The notes beneath the pieces are model-generated. The model worked only from the letters and a program-made list of their open reading frames with translations, ran no database searches and had not been told where the DNA came from. Shown here one piece after another: positions 24,489 through 35,649 of a DNA stretch of 64,000 nt. The stretch is from Notospermus geniculatus. Taxonomy: Eukaryota > Nemertea > Pilidiophora > Heteronemertea > Lineidae. Numbering within the stretch: the first letter of the stretch is position 1; each line of letters opens with the position of its first letter. Both the position numbers and the translations under genes were made by a program. The DNA lies in assembly GCA_002633025.1 (NCBI GenBank), contig NMRB01000007.1, forward strand, positions 286,951 through 350,950, read 5' to 3'.

Positions 24489-26924
24489 TCACGTTATTGT
24501 CAAGACATCACTCTGTATCTCCTGACTCAGATGAACTTGAAGGTCTGTCAGCTTCTTTTTCAGTTGGTACATTCCTGACAAGACAATATTCTCTGGCCGT
24601 AATGATCCACATGACTCCACATTAAAAAAGAATTTGTTTGGTTTCCCCATGGGGTCATAGGGGGCTTGTGCTGGAAGGAAAGAAGAATACAGTCAAGATA
24701 AATGCTTATAAATCCTCCAAATGATTGATTTCTCGGATCTGCTCAGGTAAGACTGGAAATCCACAGACAAGATCCATTATTTGACTGACATTTTCGACCC
24801 CAAATAATTCATCATTCTCTTCATCATACTCACCCTGATCTTCTTCTATTTCGGAATATTCACTTTTTGGCCTGAAAAGTACAACACTCATTCTGAGTTT
24901 CCACGTGATAATACCAAGTCCCATTTTATGGAAAACAGAATTTTAAGTTTTCAAACCCCACAAAACTCAAATGGGAATGGAACATATCAGCCTACTTACC
25001 ATTCTTCTGGTTTAGGATATGTTGTATGTCTCAAAGCATTATCAGGATCATACTCAAAAGCAACGCCAGAGGTTGGATTCCATTTGGCATGTTCCTTGGC
25101 AAAACCTTTCCTTGCAAATGCCCGCAGGCGAATCTCCTGACCTTTACGAAGTTTTACTATCAAGATATCTGAAGTGAAAACATCCAAATATTACCATCAC
25201 ACACACTACCTGTAGAAGGACAGTACCCGGTAATAGAAGCAAGAATCACAGCACCATCAAGTTACACAGGTCCAACCTAAGTTTGTGTTGAGAAGTCATG
25301 AGTAAAGCAACGAGGATTCCACAATCACTAAGGCATCACTGAAAGAAGTGGCTGGGATAAGTATACTCGTAGCACTCTACAAGATCAGATGATACAGTAC
25401 ATGCATATTGACACACTCTCCACGGTTTAGCACTGCACGTAGAAGAGCATGGACCGATAGTCATCAGACTTGTTTTACACTGCTCACCATCTGTCTCTCC
25501 ATATTCTGATTCATCATCTCTGAGCCGTGAGGTCACCTACAAAGAAACAACAAATTAAGGGATGTTTTTGTCTTTTACAGGACAGCCTGATCAGCAAGGA
25601 GACAGTTAGTTGGAGCCGTTTCAAAGATTAAGACTTAAGCACACGTGCTGTCTCCATGGACGAAACATGCTCTGCACATGGGACAACAGATACAATTTCT
25701 CATTTCAGAAAGTGTCAATGAAGTGACCACTCACCGGTACAACCTTGGGGTTTGTTGACACCATATCAGCGGTGGTCACATGACGAGTCTGATCATCTGT
25801 ACACTTTACGTCAAGGGTGAACTCCACTGAACATGTCGGACAAAATTCCTCGCAAGTACAATCCTGAGAATGGAAAACAATGCTTTCATTATACATCTAA
25901 AGTACCATTATAAATTGGCTCCTTGTACTGGATTCTAGCGGACCAAGGAGCTGAGATTTAATTTAATCTGTACCATTGAATCAAAACTGGAGACAAATTC
26001 ATTACTGTCAAATGATTTCAGTGTGGGACTTACCCTGGAGTACTGCATACGATCCACCTCATCGTCACTTGTGAGGGGGATCAGGCCAATTCGATGACAA
26101 AGGAACTCATCATTCAGCACAGTTGAGTTGGCCTCAATGTGAACCCAATCTATCGCTAGAATAAAAGGTTAAAATCAGAACCACCACAATGAGAGTGCAT
26201 TGGATCGTTGAAGAAGTTGCTATTTTCTGTAAGGCCAGGGGTATCTTTTTTTCGATTGAGGACAGCAGCACATGTGACCTGTTTAAATGGATGTTCATAG
26301 GCCCTACTTGTACTGTGTACCTAAATACAGAAGCTAGACAGTACCATAGATAGTACAACTGATCAGATTACCTATGGTCGGGACCTCCGCAATGAAGACT
26401 CTCCTCAAGGCATTTGCACAACTGAAACAGAGATTGCTTGGATAAGAAAACTTCCTTTGCCTTGGTGGTGGCAACCTGCATTTTCCAGAAGGCCTAAAAT
26501 GGAACGGTCCCATCGCGCATTAGGCCTAACTCGCAAAAGGTCCAGAGCAGAAGAAGGACCATGACACATGAATGACGCGTGAAATGATTATGAATCAATG
26601 CATGCAATAAGCATGGTATTGCGAGGACTCCCTGTATATTAAACAGGCTAGCAAGCATGCCCATGACAATGGCATGACACGCATGAGCGAGTGCAAATGT
26701 ACTAGGCTATAGGCTAGGCCTACATATCACGTACATGCAAGCATGCAGTGATGCACGTCACTCCACTTGATTTTTGACGCGGGTTTCTCAAAATTTAAAA
26801 CTTTCAACACCGGGCGAAAGCCCACTGACAGGCAGTACCTCAGATCAGTCTCATCAACCACAAACTTCACATTTTCATCTGTTAATTCAGTGATCGTTAA
26901 CGCCGACTGATTAGCGTACGGCAT
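24489..26924 (-). CDS. POLR2C: POLR2C, RNA polymerase II subunit RPB3
   Basis: RPB3 forms the alpha-like assembly heterodimer with RPB11 in nuclear RNA polymerase II. Exons 5' to 3' are 26924-26839, 26421-26372, 26155-26034, 25863-25735, 25536-25488, 25168-25000, 24871-24834 and 24670-24489. The total is 825 bases, 274 residues plus stop, against 275 in human. Diagnostic blocks are the start MPYANQ with [18 protein letters not shown], the alpha motif [14 protein letters not shown], the zinc loop [20 protein letters not shown] with its four close cysteines, [40 protein letters not shown], and the end IQSDVLTIT. All exon phases agree. The promoter lies at 27030-27135. Confidence 0.97.
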
Positions 26925-27752
26925 CTTAAAATGATATTGAAAGAGATATTTTCTCAGTTCACGCTCACTCGATCAATAAAGCGATTTGTGAATTCTTCAA
27001 TATCTTGCTGACCCAACGAAGCCGGTAGTCGGGTGACGTCACCGTGACGTATTATGGCGGGAAATACGAACATACACCTAACAAGTAGGCGCGACGACTC
27101 TTCCCGGGCGACTCTTATGGCGCTTTTGGCGGGAAGCTCGTACTTACTTACTTACTTCGCTTGGGGAATGAATGCTATAGAACAACTTTTTCGTTTGATG
27201 CCGTGTGTCCGGAGGACTTGACCATGATTTGGGATCAAAGGTGGAGATTGGAGGAATTATACTGACCTTGGAGGAATTATACTGACAGTATAATTCCTCC
27301 AAGTACTGACTTAGTCCGGACGCAAAACCCCGATTTTGGGCTTTGGTGTTCCTTTTTGAATAACAGCATTTTTTCACAGTTTTCATACATTTCATAATTC
27401 CTGTCCAAGGGTGGAGTGAGAACAACTCATTTCAAATCAGAGAATAATTTATTAAAGACTTCACTGCATGATCAAACTGTTATGTATAGAGTCAGTGCAA
27501 ATGCAAATATCACAGCGTACAATAAACAATATTTTAAGCAAAATGACTTGTTCGGATCATGATGAGACGGGAAACGGGGGTTTGACGGAACGAATGGTCT
27601 CACTATGGCATTTTGCATGAAATATGCGTGCGCAGGGCCCAAGTCTACATCGTCCCGTACCCGAGATATTCGATCACGTCGTGATAGTCATGGCCGAAAA
27701 CGCTTTGGTGTGAAATATTTAAGCAATGACTAAGATTACAATACCGGTACAC
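26925..27752. promoter_or_regulatory. POLR2C: POLR2C upstream promoter with CRE palindrome and E2F/YY1-like sites
   Basis: A perfect palindrome ggtgacgtcacc lies at 27032-27043, with a second TGACGT at 27045. attatggcgggaaa at about 27051-27064 and ttttggcgggaagc at about 27123 match E2F-type TTTGGCGGGAA and YY1-like ATGGCGG strings. They lie 110-210 bases upstream of the POLR2C start codon, as for a housekeeping promoter. The rest of the interval holds a hairpin at 27267-27303 and an AATAAA on the minus strand at 27448-27453 that fits the next gene to the right. Confidence 0.55.
27267..27303. repeat. Perfect 37-base hairpin with a preceding direct repeat
   Basis: cttggaggaattatactg is followed after one base by its reverse complement cagtataattcctccaag. 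The left arm is also preceded by a direct copy of ggaggaattatactgac. Confidence 0.75.
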
Positions 27753-30700
27753 TTAGAAAACGTCTTTATGACGATCACAGATTTGCTTTTTATAGACAGT
27801 TGTATAATTGTCTTTTATATCGGTGCCTTTAGGGTTGAAGAAGTCGCACACTTCGCATCCAATCCGCGACTCGTACAGGGGGGTGTAACCTAGCGCCAGG
27901 CTTCTGTCGCGATGTTGCGGCTGTACTGAGGATACGTGTCCCTGTATCGGGCACTGGAAGAAAAGGAAAGTGGTCAAAATGAAAAAGAAATGTTAAACCC
28001 TGTTCTCACCAAGAGTCCCGGGCCGGCTACGAATACGGGAGATCAAATCAGTCCGGCGAAAAACGCGTCTTCTGCAGGAGTGAAGACAGAGGGACATTGC
28101 CAAAACACGTAGGCACAGCACACAGAAACTTACTATACGTTCGCTGGGATCGGTCTCGGACCATACTGATCCAACATTGGTTCCTGCCTAAACGTATACT
28201 GCAATAGGAAGCAAGTTACGAAGTTAGGAAGCGGTTTGACATGCTGTGCACGCGTGAGTGGTTGAGACGCCGGAAAGCCTTGATTTATATGTGCCCACGA
28301 CGTAGTCTTTAGGAAAATCGTCATGGCCGAAGACGATAGGGCGCAAGATGCCAAGTTCACTGCTGAAGTTGGCAATGGCATGCGCTTATCGACTGGGTTG
28401 ACTTTTTCCTGCAGATACGCCGGCGGGCTGACATACTAGCAATATTATTAGGGTGTGGTCTAACCTAACCTCCACCAGTATTAGATAACATGCAGGCGGG
28501 AGCGGAAGGGCGAAGTCCTCAACAACACAGGACAGCGCGCCAAGCTTGTTCACGGTTGGTTCATGACACAACTGGGCAAAGTTTGGCATCGCTGGTGTTT
28601 TGGTGGGTGTGTGCAGTATACGTCTCTTCTCACAGCTGTACAATATTCGTGGTTGTTGATTTTACAGGTTAGCCTATCATCTACCCAACTAAAAGTATTT
28701 CGTCTTTATAACTTACGCGCCAGGACGCCGTCACTTCGGGTTTTAGGTAACGGACGGCGTAATTTTGGAATGCCAGATCTGAAACAGAAATGTTGGGGAA
28801 ACATTTCAAAGTGCCAGTGAAGGTGACAGGACCAGCCAGGAATAGGAGTCCTCCTCGAGGACAACACAACCGGTTTTCTTGGGGACAATTTAACGGTTTT
28901 TACGATTTTTTTACGATGTACAGTTTTGCTTTTGTTCAGAGGACAAATTCAAGCTACAACGGCGGACATCAATGATGAGATCCGCCAGGCGAATTTCTGT
29001 AGGCCTAGTTTTGCGAACTCCCAGTTCTGCAGTGACAGTACGTGGCGGCGCCTTTACCCGCGCAGGAGGACACTATTCCAGACACGTTAGCTACCTTTAT
29101 TCGATGGTAAATCTGGTAGCTTGATGTTGTATCTCTCAGGTGATCTGTTCAAGAAGTCTGACCAATCTTTCCTCGTCGTCCTGGAAACAAAAGTAGAAGG
29201 AATCGTAATTTGAGATATTTCAAAAACGTGTAACGTTGTGAGGAGTATCTTTCTTGTACTTTATTCAAACTAGCTCCGACGAGTTCAACCCGCATCTCAA
29301 CGTCAAGTTGTCTCAATGCAAATACTTACTTCAATTCTTCTGGTGTCGTGTAATATCGATGAACGTCTCGGCCAGTCTGTGTGACATTCTGAAATTTCAA
29401 CATGATTTATCACTCAGGTTTTCTTTGGAACAATCAGGGCGGCAACAATTTGCGGGGGGGGGGGGTAATCTTGTATAAGACGTCACTCATACTTACCAAG
29501 GAGGAGAGTTTATTTTCTGGAGGCATGAAATGTGTCGTTGTAGCTCGTCTGAAATCCTCTGAAATCAAACAAGTAGTACTGTCTGAACCTGAACGCATTT
29601 GATCGATCTGACTTTGACGCACATTTCCACTAATATACAGATCAGGAGAAATCGCTATATCATACTTCTTTTTTTCGCGTCTATAACTGATAAATTATTC
29701 AGTCCACATATCTGAAGTATGCTGGACATTTAGCGTATGCTGATGAAATATCCATGGGGCCAGTGATACTGAACATACCACCTGCGATTCTCTTCACGAG
29801 ATAGACTACTAAAAATATGATTAGGCTGAGAATCAATATGGTCAACCTGTCCGTGTCTCCGCAGACGGACCAGAGTTCCAGGCCTGTTGAAGGCGAATTT
29901 TGTCTTTGTCACCGGCGGGACAAAAATGTCGCCTGTTCCTCGAGTTCGTTACGTGTGACGGAGAAGCCATGACGGCGTTTAGAGTTTAGCAGACTGGTAA
30001 CTGCCCAAGTGGCAATAGTCTTGTTGCGTGTCGACTTAATTTGCAGAGATAAGATTTCCCTGGGCATAGACTAAGCTGCTAATAATGCCATACCCCCCGG
30101 TTCGACCTGATTGAGTTTTTGTTGAGTCGCCGTATTACATTACATAAAAAAAGCCATTAAGAACGGTCGCTGGTTGGGAAATATGGATTTATGTGGGCTT
30201 AGTACGAAATCATATGAAATCTTGTTGGCAGTATACAGGGTCATAGGCCTAGGCCAAGACTTGGGCTCTGTGTGATCAATAATACCAGTCGTGCGTTCAT
30301 GCATAATGATCATCAATAGTTGAAATGCTGTGAAAACCGTGTTTTGTCCCATATCAGGCAAATTATGTATAACACATGATATACATCGAAGTATATCGAT
30401 CAAATTTAGGGCAGAATCTGTGAAAAGAGTTCAAACAATCAAAAAGACCAATCACCCCGAGAAGCATGTCTCAAGAGTCCGACAGAAATGTCTGTCCTTG
30501 GACGCCTTGAAAACCGGGTCCATGACGGCTAGGCCTACGACCGGCGGAGAATTCCTAATGGTCACACCACCCACAACGTGCGTGTGTGATTTTCTTGATA
30601 AAAAGGCACATGCGAAAAAAAACAGCCAGGGGCCGGGGATCATAGGACTGGACTAAGACCAAAAATCGGGTGCTCTCATTCTCACCTGGTCCGCACGTGG

Positions 30701-30908
30701 TTGTTGTCCTGCAGTGTTGGTCAGGTAGTTTATGAGCAGCGGTGTCCATGTCCATGCGTCTAAACGTGGGCAGACGGGGATGATACAGTCCCTCTTTCAC
30801 GGCCGCCAGCTGAACAGAGCGAAACGTCGGGTATTGGTAGGAGTAGCTAGGGATGTGGAGGGGTAGGATCCCGTCCAGCGGATCAGCTTTTACACCGATT
30901 GTCGTCAT
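27753..30908 (-). CDS. Small ciliary/sperm axonemal protein, TEPP/SPMIP8-like
   Basis: Seven exons 5' to 3' are 30908-30686, 29558-29497, 29388-29330, 29180-29095, 28778-28717, 28198-28139 and 27953-27753. All phases close, giving 250 residues. There is no signal peptide, membrane segment or coiled coil. The protein is rich in Tyr, Pro, Arg and Thr, with short motifs (PSYSYQYPTFRSVQ, YHPRLPTFRRMD, RDVHRYYTTPEELK, GYTPLYESRIGCEVCDFF) of the kind seen in microtubule inner proteins of axonemes. From memory it resembles TEPP (testis, prostate and placenta-expressed protein, now SPMIP8), which in human lies on 16q21 near POLR2C. The neighbouring POLR2C and RPGRIP1L also fit 16q. The family call is inference; the gene structure is well supported. 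An AATAAA on this strand lies at 27448-27453. Confidence 0.6.
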
Positions 30909-32127
30909 TTCAACTCTTTTCTCCCGTTTCTCTGGAGGCCTGTGGACCCTGGAAAAAGTTCCTATTCGGCTCTTACGCCGTGTGGTTTACGTTAGCCGCT
31001 CTGCCAGAGAGAAGTGTGCCAGGTATTGTCCCGTTTGACAAAAGATCAACACTTTTCGGCGCGGGTCTGGACGTTGCCAATGACGACAGTATACAGATCG
31101 ATTGGTGACGTCACGGTGGGCGTCGAGCCTCGGTGTCGCTCCGCGCGTCGCAGTCAAATTCGCGCCATTTTCGTTCAGTTGCGCCACGTGGTCGTCCCGG
31201 TGGTCGTATCAATGCCAGAAGCTCAAACTAACACTGGAACTGCGCCTTAACCTTCAAACTCATGAATTCTTGTTTGACGCACTCAAAGATTCGCTCTGAA
31301 CTAACTCGTAAAATCACATAAACAGTAACGAGATCTTGGGTGCTGTTTTTGGGGATAGCCCATCAAGATATCAAATTGAACACTGCCTTATACAAAATTA
31401 ATTTCTTTATTAACCCACTATCTCAAAGTTAATGGTCACGTCAATTTACAGCAGTTCAGGGGAAGGAAACATGCAGAACTAAAAATCTACAAGTTCATAT
31501 TTTTGCTGCACAAATTAGTTACCCTGGGCTGAAACACCACAGGGGCAGGAACATTGAAAGCAAAATACGTTGTACTACAGGTAAATACTGAAAGTTGCAA
31601 ATATTCAGTACATGTATAAGTTAAGTAGCTTCCTGCCTTACCTTGTTTTTAATCATGTGGCACCATTTTTCATGTGGATCCCAATGCAGTGTTCCATATT
31701 ACCGGTACTGCCTTACCTCAATGAGTATCGAACACATGCACCCCATCAATACCAGTATCTCTCCCCACTGATGCTGGTACTCAATATAAAGCAAATGAAA
31801 GTAGTGGTTCCTGAACTCAAAATTTAATGGAATTTGAAGAACCCATGAACAGAACTGGAGCAGGGCCATATCCATCATAGCAGGCCCCCATTATAGATCA
31901 GATAAGTGGACAGACAGCATACCAGACACAAAATGTACTAACTATACACATAATTACAACCAGTCAGTCGATCCACCTTGAGATGGATCTACATTATCAA
32001 TCTGTGATTCTAAAACACTTGGGCGACCAACAAAGTTGGTAATATAGAAGCCCATTTCAGGAGGCAAGTCCAAAACCATGCCATCTGATTCTCAGGAACC
32101 CAAACCATATTTATCAATCAATCCACA
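30909..32127. other. Upstream region of the TEPP-like gene and 3' UTR of Derlin-1
   Basis: A CCAAT box on the minus strand directly abuts a perfect CRE (attggtgacgtca, 31101-31113), about 200 bases upstream of the TEPP-like start. A GC-rich, CpG-rich patch covers 30900-31200. An AATAAA on the minus strand at 31406-31411 is a credible Derlin-1 polyadenylation signal, giving a 3' UTR of about 720 bases. No gene is supported within the interval. Confidence 0.5.
31406..31411 (-). terminator. DERL1: Polyadenylation signal AATAAA for Derlin-1
   Basis: tttatt on the plus strand reads AATAAA on the gene strand, downstream of the Derlin-1 stop at 32128-32130. Confidence 0.5.
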
Positions 32128-34262
32128 TCAGTTTCCCAATGTATTCCCCCGGCCCCACGGATGACGGCCATCATTCGGACCCCGGTTATCATCTCGCCGG
32201 CTTGCGGGAGCTTGACCAAATCCCGATACCCCTCCTCTTCTATTAGGGAAATACTTATATCTGAAAAGAAAGAGCAGTTCCATTGAGATGTATTCCTGAA
32301 ATTTCTCGTCTTAGACTGATGAGATNATTTTGGGGTTATGCCACCTGGTGGCCTTGTTTGAAGTCAAATCAGGCCGAAATTTGACGTGCATGTAAAGGTC
32401 ATCTAGAGGGAGGTAAATATCAAATTTGAGCACTCTGCGTCAAGCCGTTCCTGAGTAATAGCACTTACTTGATTTTCAGGTTACGCCACCTGGCGGCCAT
32501 ACTGGATGTCCAATCAGGCCGAAACTTGGTATTTTTTAAGGTACCCCTCCAATGCATGTTTATGCAAAATATGAAGTCGCTCGGTGAAATAATGACAAAC
32601 TGGGGCAGGTTCGTCACTTTTGTCGAACTTTGACCTCTGTGACCTTGAAAAGTAGGTCAAATCAAAAACCCGTTATATATGTTATGTACTGGGTATCCTT
32701 ACTAGATACACCTATGATAAAAATTTGGAGATGATCTAATCATTAGTTCAGGAGTTATTGCACTTTTTGAGTTTTTGGTTTCTGCCACCTGGTGGCCAAG
32801 CTGAGATTCGAATCGGACCGAAACTTGGTGTCGTGGGTCATCTGACCTAGGGGCATATATGTACCAAGTTTCAGATCAATAGCTCCAGCGGTTACGAAAC
32901 GTGCCCTGCTAACGGACGACGACAACGACGACGGACGCTCCACCATCGTAATAGCTCACCCCGGTGAGCTAATGACGGTGTGAGATATACGGCAATAACC
33001 ATCGTACCTTGAACTGTGTGCCAAACCAGAACTGGACAATCTGATCTCGGTTCAATTGGCACCAGACATACATCACACTCAAGACAAATGGATCCATCAG
33101 CAACTGAAAGAAAAACAGGTTTGGTTATGCTGGAATGTAAAGACAAGGAAATCTGAGTTCTCTTATCTATTTTTTGTTAAAGTGAGAGTGGACGTTATCA
33201 GCTTTCCCTACGATCTGACCCTCAATCAAAGGTGTCTCTTCTGACAGCTATTCTAAACCCATGATAAAAAGGACAATATGATGATTGGCTAGCAAACGAA
33301 GCAAGAAACTCACCATAAGTTCAGCTAAGAATCCAATGATCTGCCCATAGTTAAGGAATTCTAGGGTAGTTTCAGACATGGAAGTTGACAGGAGGGCATC
33401 TCATGTTTGTCTGGTCAAATACTTCAAACAGTAAACTGACCATTGATGAAAATGAAGTGCATTTTTTGCTCCCTATTTGCTAAGGAATACATTTTAACAA
33501 GCAGGAGTGAGAGATTCTCATTCAAGGATACAACAAGGATCACAGCGTTGAAGATCAGCATGAAGAGGTAGTCAGCTGGTCGTCCATCAAACACACCTGA
33601 AAAATGAGGTCATCAGGTGAGAAACTATGTTGGAGAGAGTAATCATGTTACACACATCTATTGTTCTATCAACTAATAGAAATGGTAGCGCCCCCCCCCC
33701 TCCCCCGGAAAATGGTATGGTTTCAATTGACTGTTCAGTACCAGGTGTCTATTATGAGATTAAATTAATCAGCCCAAATGCAATCCTTTACAAAGTTCTA
33801 TAGTGAGGGGGATATTAATCCATTGACTATCACTCCAAATGCCACACCAGAAATCTGAATTTAATACCTGTCTCTGTCCTCGTAGAGTATGAGTATAGGA
33901 AGTAAAGATTGATAAGATAATGGAATCCAGTCATTGGTGTGATCGGGTAGTAAAACAATGCTGTGATCGGACGCCATATCTGAAAGTGAAAACGAACTTT
34001 TCAGAAAAACATGCAAATTGCAAGTCTGATTCAGGATGTAATTAATGGTCTCCAACTCGCAGAAATAACGGGGAATTTTTTTCTTCGTACGTTCATCCAC
34101 ACATACCTGGAATTTGTGGAAGAACAAGTTCCAATCTAAGATCATATAATATGGGCTGAGGAGCCCTATCTTCCCAAGGAGCGGGAAAGCAACAGCCAGT
34201 GTGAACCAGTACCGGGAGATCTGTGGGATGCTCCGGTACCAATCACCAAGATCATTTGACAT
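32128..34262 (-). CDS. DERL1: Derlin-1 (DERL1), ER retrotranslocation protein, with a missing exon in this assembly
   Basis: Derlins are rhomboid-fold ER membrane proteins that extract misfolded proteins for degradation with p97/VCP. Exons 5' to 3' are 34262-34107, 33979-33868, 33596-33532, 33340-33314 (a 27-base microexon), 33103-33008 and 32260-32128. Recognisable blocks are GDWYRSIPQISRYWF, GKIGLLSPYY, FQIWRPITALFYYPITPMTG, FDGRPADYLFML, VMYVWCQLNRDQIVQFWFGT and the tail RRGGVSGFG. Derlin-1 is clearly favoured over Derlin-2/3. The segment after WFGTQFK (human ACYLPWVILGFNYIIGG to LSTPQF, about 55 residues with the later membrane segments) is absent. The interval where it should lie is filled by a repeat and an N at 32326. 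An upstream in-frame Met at 34304 exists, but 34262 matches the human start. The 5' UTR exon reaches about 34315. Confidence 0.93.
32327..32971. mobile_element. Dispersed element with TAGCTCACC...GGTGAGCTA end and ~149-base internal periodicity
   Basis: It ends in tagctcaccccggtgagcta (32952-32971) and is the reverse-complement counterpart of 17562-17959. The string gccacctgg followed by YGGCC recurs at 32340, 32485 and 32784, spacings of 145 and 299, so the element is built of ~149-base units with one degenerate unit between. Each unit continues into an ATCRGRCCGAAAYTTG block. The left end abuts the N at 32326. Confidence 0.7.
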
Positions 34263-34315
34263 CTTGAGGGGAGGCGAGGTAGCTACACCTGATGAAGTCA
34301 ACACTTATTGGCGAC

Positions 34316-35604
34316 CTGAAAGAATGGAGAAAAGTAAAGATAACACACCTTGCAGTGAGACAAGTCAACAGAGCCATCAGTATGACATGAATGATGTATT
34401 GATGAATGCGGCCAGGTAGGGGTAGGGGGTGCATCATCGGCAGCAGCAGGCAATGGCAATGCCAAAATGGGCCGGGACATCATGGTGGGGATGGTGGGGT
34501 GGGGGCCAACATACTCACCGGTCTACTATCTCACTCTACCCTAGGCCTAGCAAGAAGTCTTCACCACGATGGCGAACACTTTCACTTTCTCTGTACAGAT
34601 GCCCTATAGGCCTACATGTACATGTAGCCTATAGCTAGCTAGGCCTACCGGGCCCCTACACCCACCAATACATCGTGTAGGCCTAGGCCTACATTGACTC
34701 TGTGAATCTTTCAACAAACACACTCCACACATCCATCACGCAGACTTTTCGTTACTGTCTTGTGAGACCACTTCAGGCTCTACCTACCAAAACACGATTA
34801 AGCAAAGTGTCCGACGCACTCCTAAATGGAATATCAGTCACAACTGAACGCGTTTGCTTATGATTCTGCAAGATTGAAACAAGAATTACGTGGCACTACC
34901 AGGGAAGATTTCACGTTGGCAGGTGCTGCCATCTTTTAGGACGTCGCTGGCCGGCGGCCGATGCGGAAATAGTTCGACCCGAACACGGCCGCGACAACAA
35001 CAACGTTCCCAAAAAAGAATAAAATTTGATGAAAAGTGTCAGTCAAAGAAGGGTTTATTGTGATTCTCTTTAAATGTAATTAAAATCTGGCTATTCTGGA
35101 TTGAAGAATAAATAATAAGCTATGCTGTCATGTTGTAACTAATCTTCATATCATTCGTACAGTCATGAAACTGTGTGACTTTATTCAGTTTCACAGTGCG
35201 TGTTGTCAGCACTGTAGGCCTACTGCCAGTCAGTGCCTGTGCCAAGCACTGGTGTAGGCCTACTGTATGTATCATGTGTATGTAGGCATGTTATGACAGT
35301 GCACTGCCATGGCCCATGTTTTGCTATAGTTTCATCAGAGCCCACCCTTTAAGTTTCCCTGGCCTTGGCCTATATCTAAAGTAGAAAGACATCAGGTCCA
35401 TCATAACTATAATTTACTATAGTCACACTCGCAGCAAGGGGAGATCAACATATCAAGCCAGCTAGCTCTGCCTCCGTCCGTCTCTCTGCTGTGGGTAGCC
35501 TCAAACCTTACTTGCTTTGCCAGTCTGACAAGGCCTTCGCTTAGGATTATATTGGTTTACACCCTAGTTTTTACCATACTAGACATTGTTGTATCATCTT
35601 GCAG
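34316..35604. promoter_or_regulatory. Divergent promoter region between DERL1 (-) and CNOT10 (+)
   Basis: The two genes are head to head. A YY1-like AAGATGGCAGC on the minus strand at 34925-34935, with a CpG-rich block (cgctggccggcggccgatgc, about 34945-34964), marks a likely DERL1 start region. The rest is AT-rich or TAGGCCTA-rich. The CNOT10 5' UTR exon begins after an acceptor at 35604, so its first exon lies somewhere upstream in this interval. No other gene is supported. Confidence 0.45.
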
Positions 35605-35649
35605 ATTACCTTTGACGTCTGAAGAAGGCAAGGCAAAGAAATCAAAGAT

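Noticed and set aside
28386-28690. Frames on both strands in the GC-richer intron of the TEPP-like gene
   Set aside because: No homology or splice-consistent extension; they lie wholly inside the intron between exons 28778-28717 and 28198-28139.
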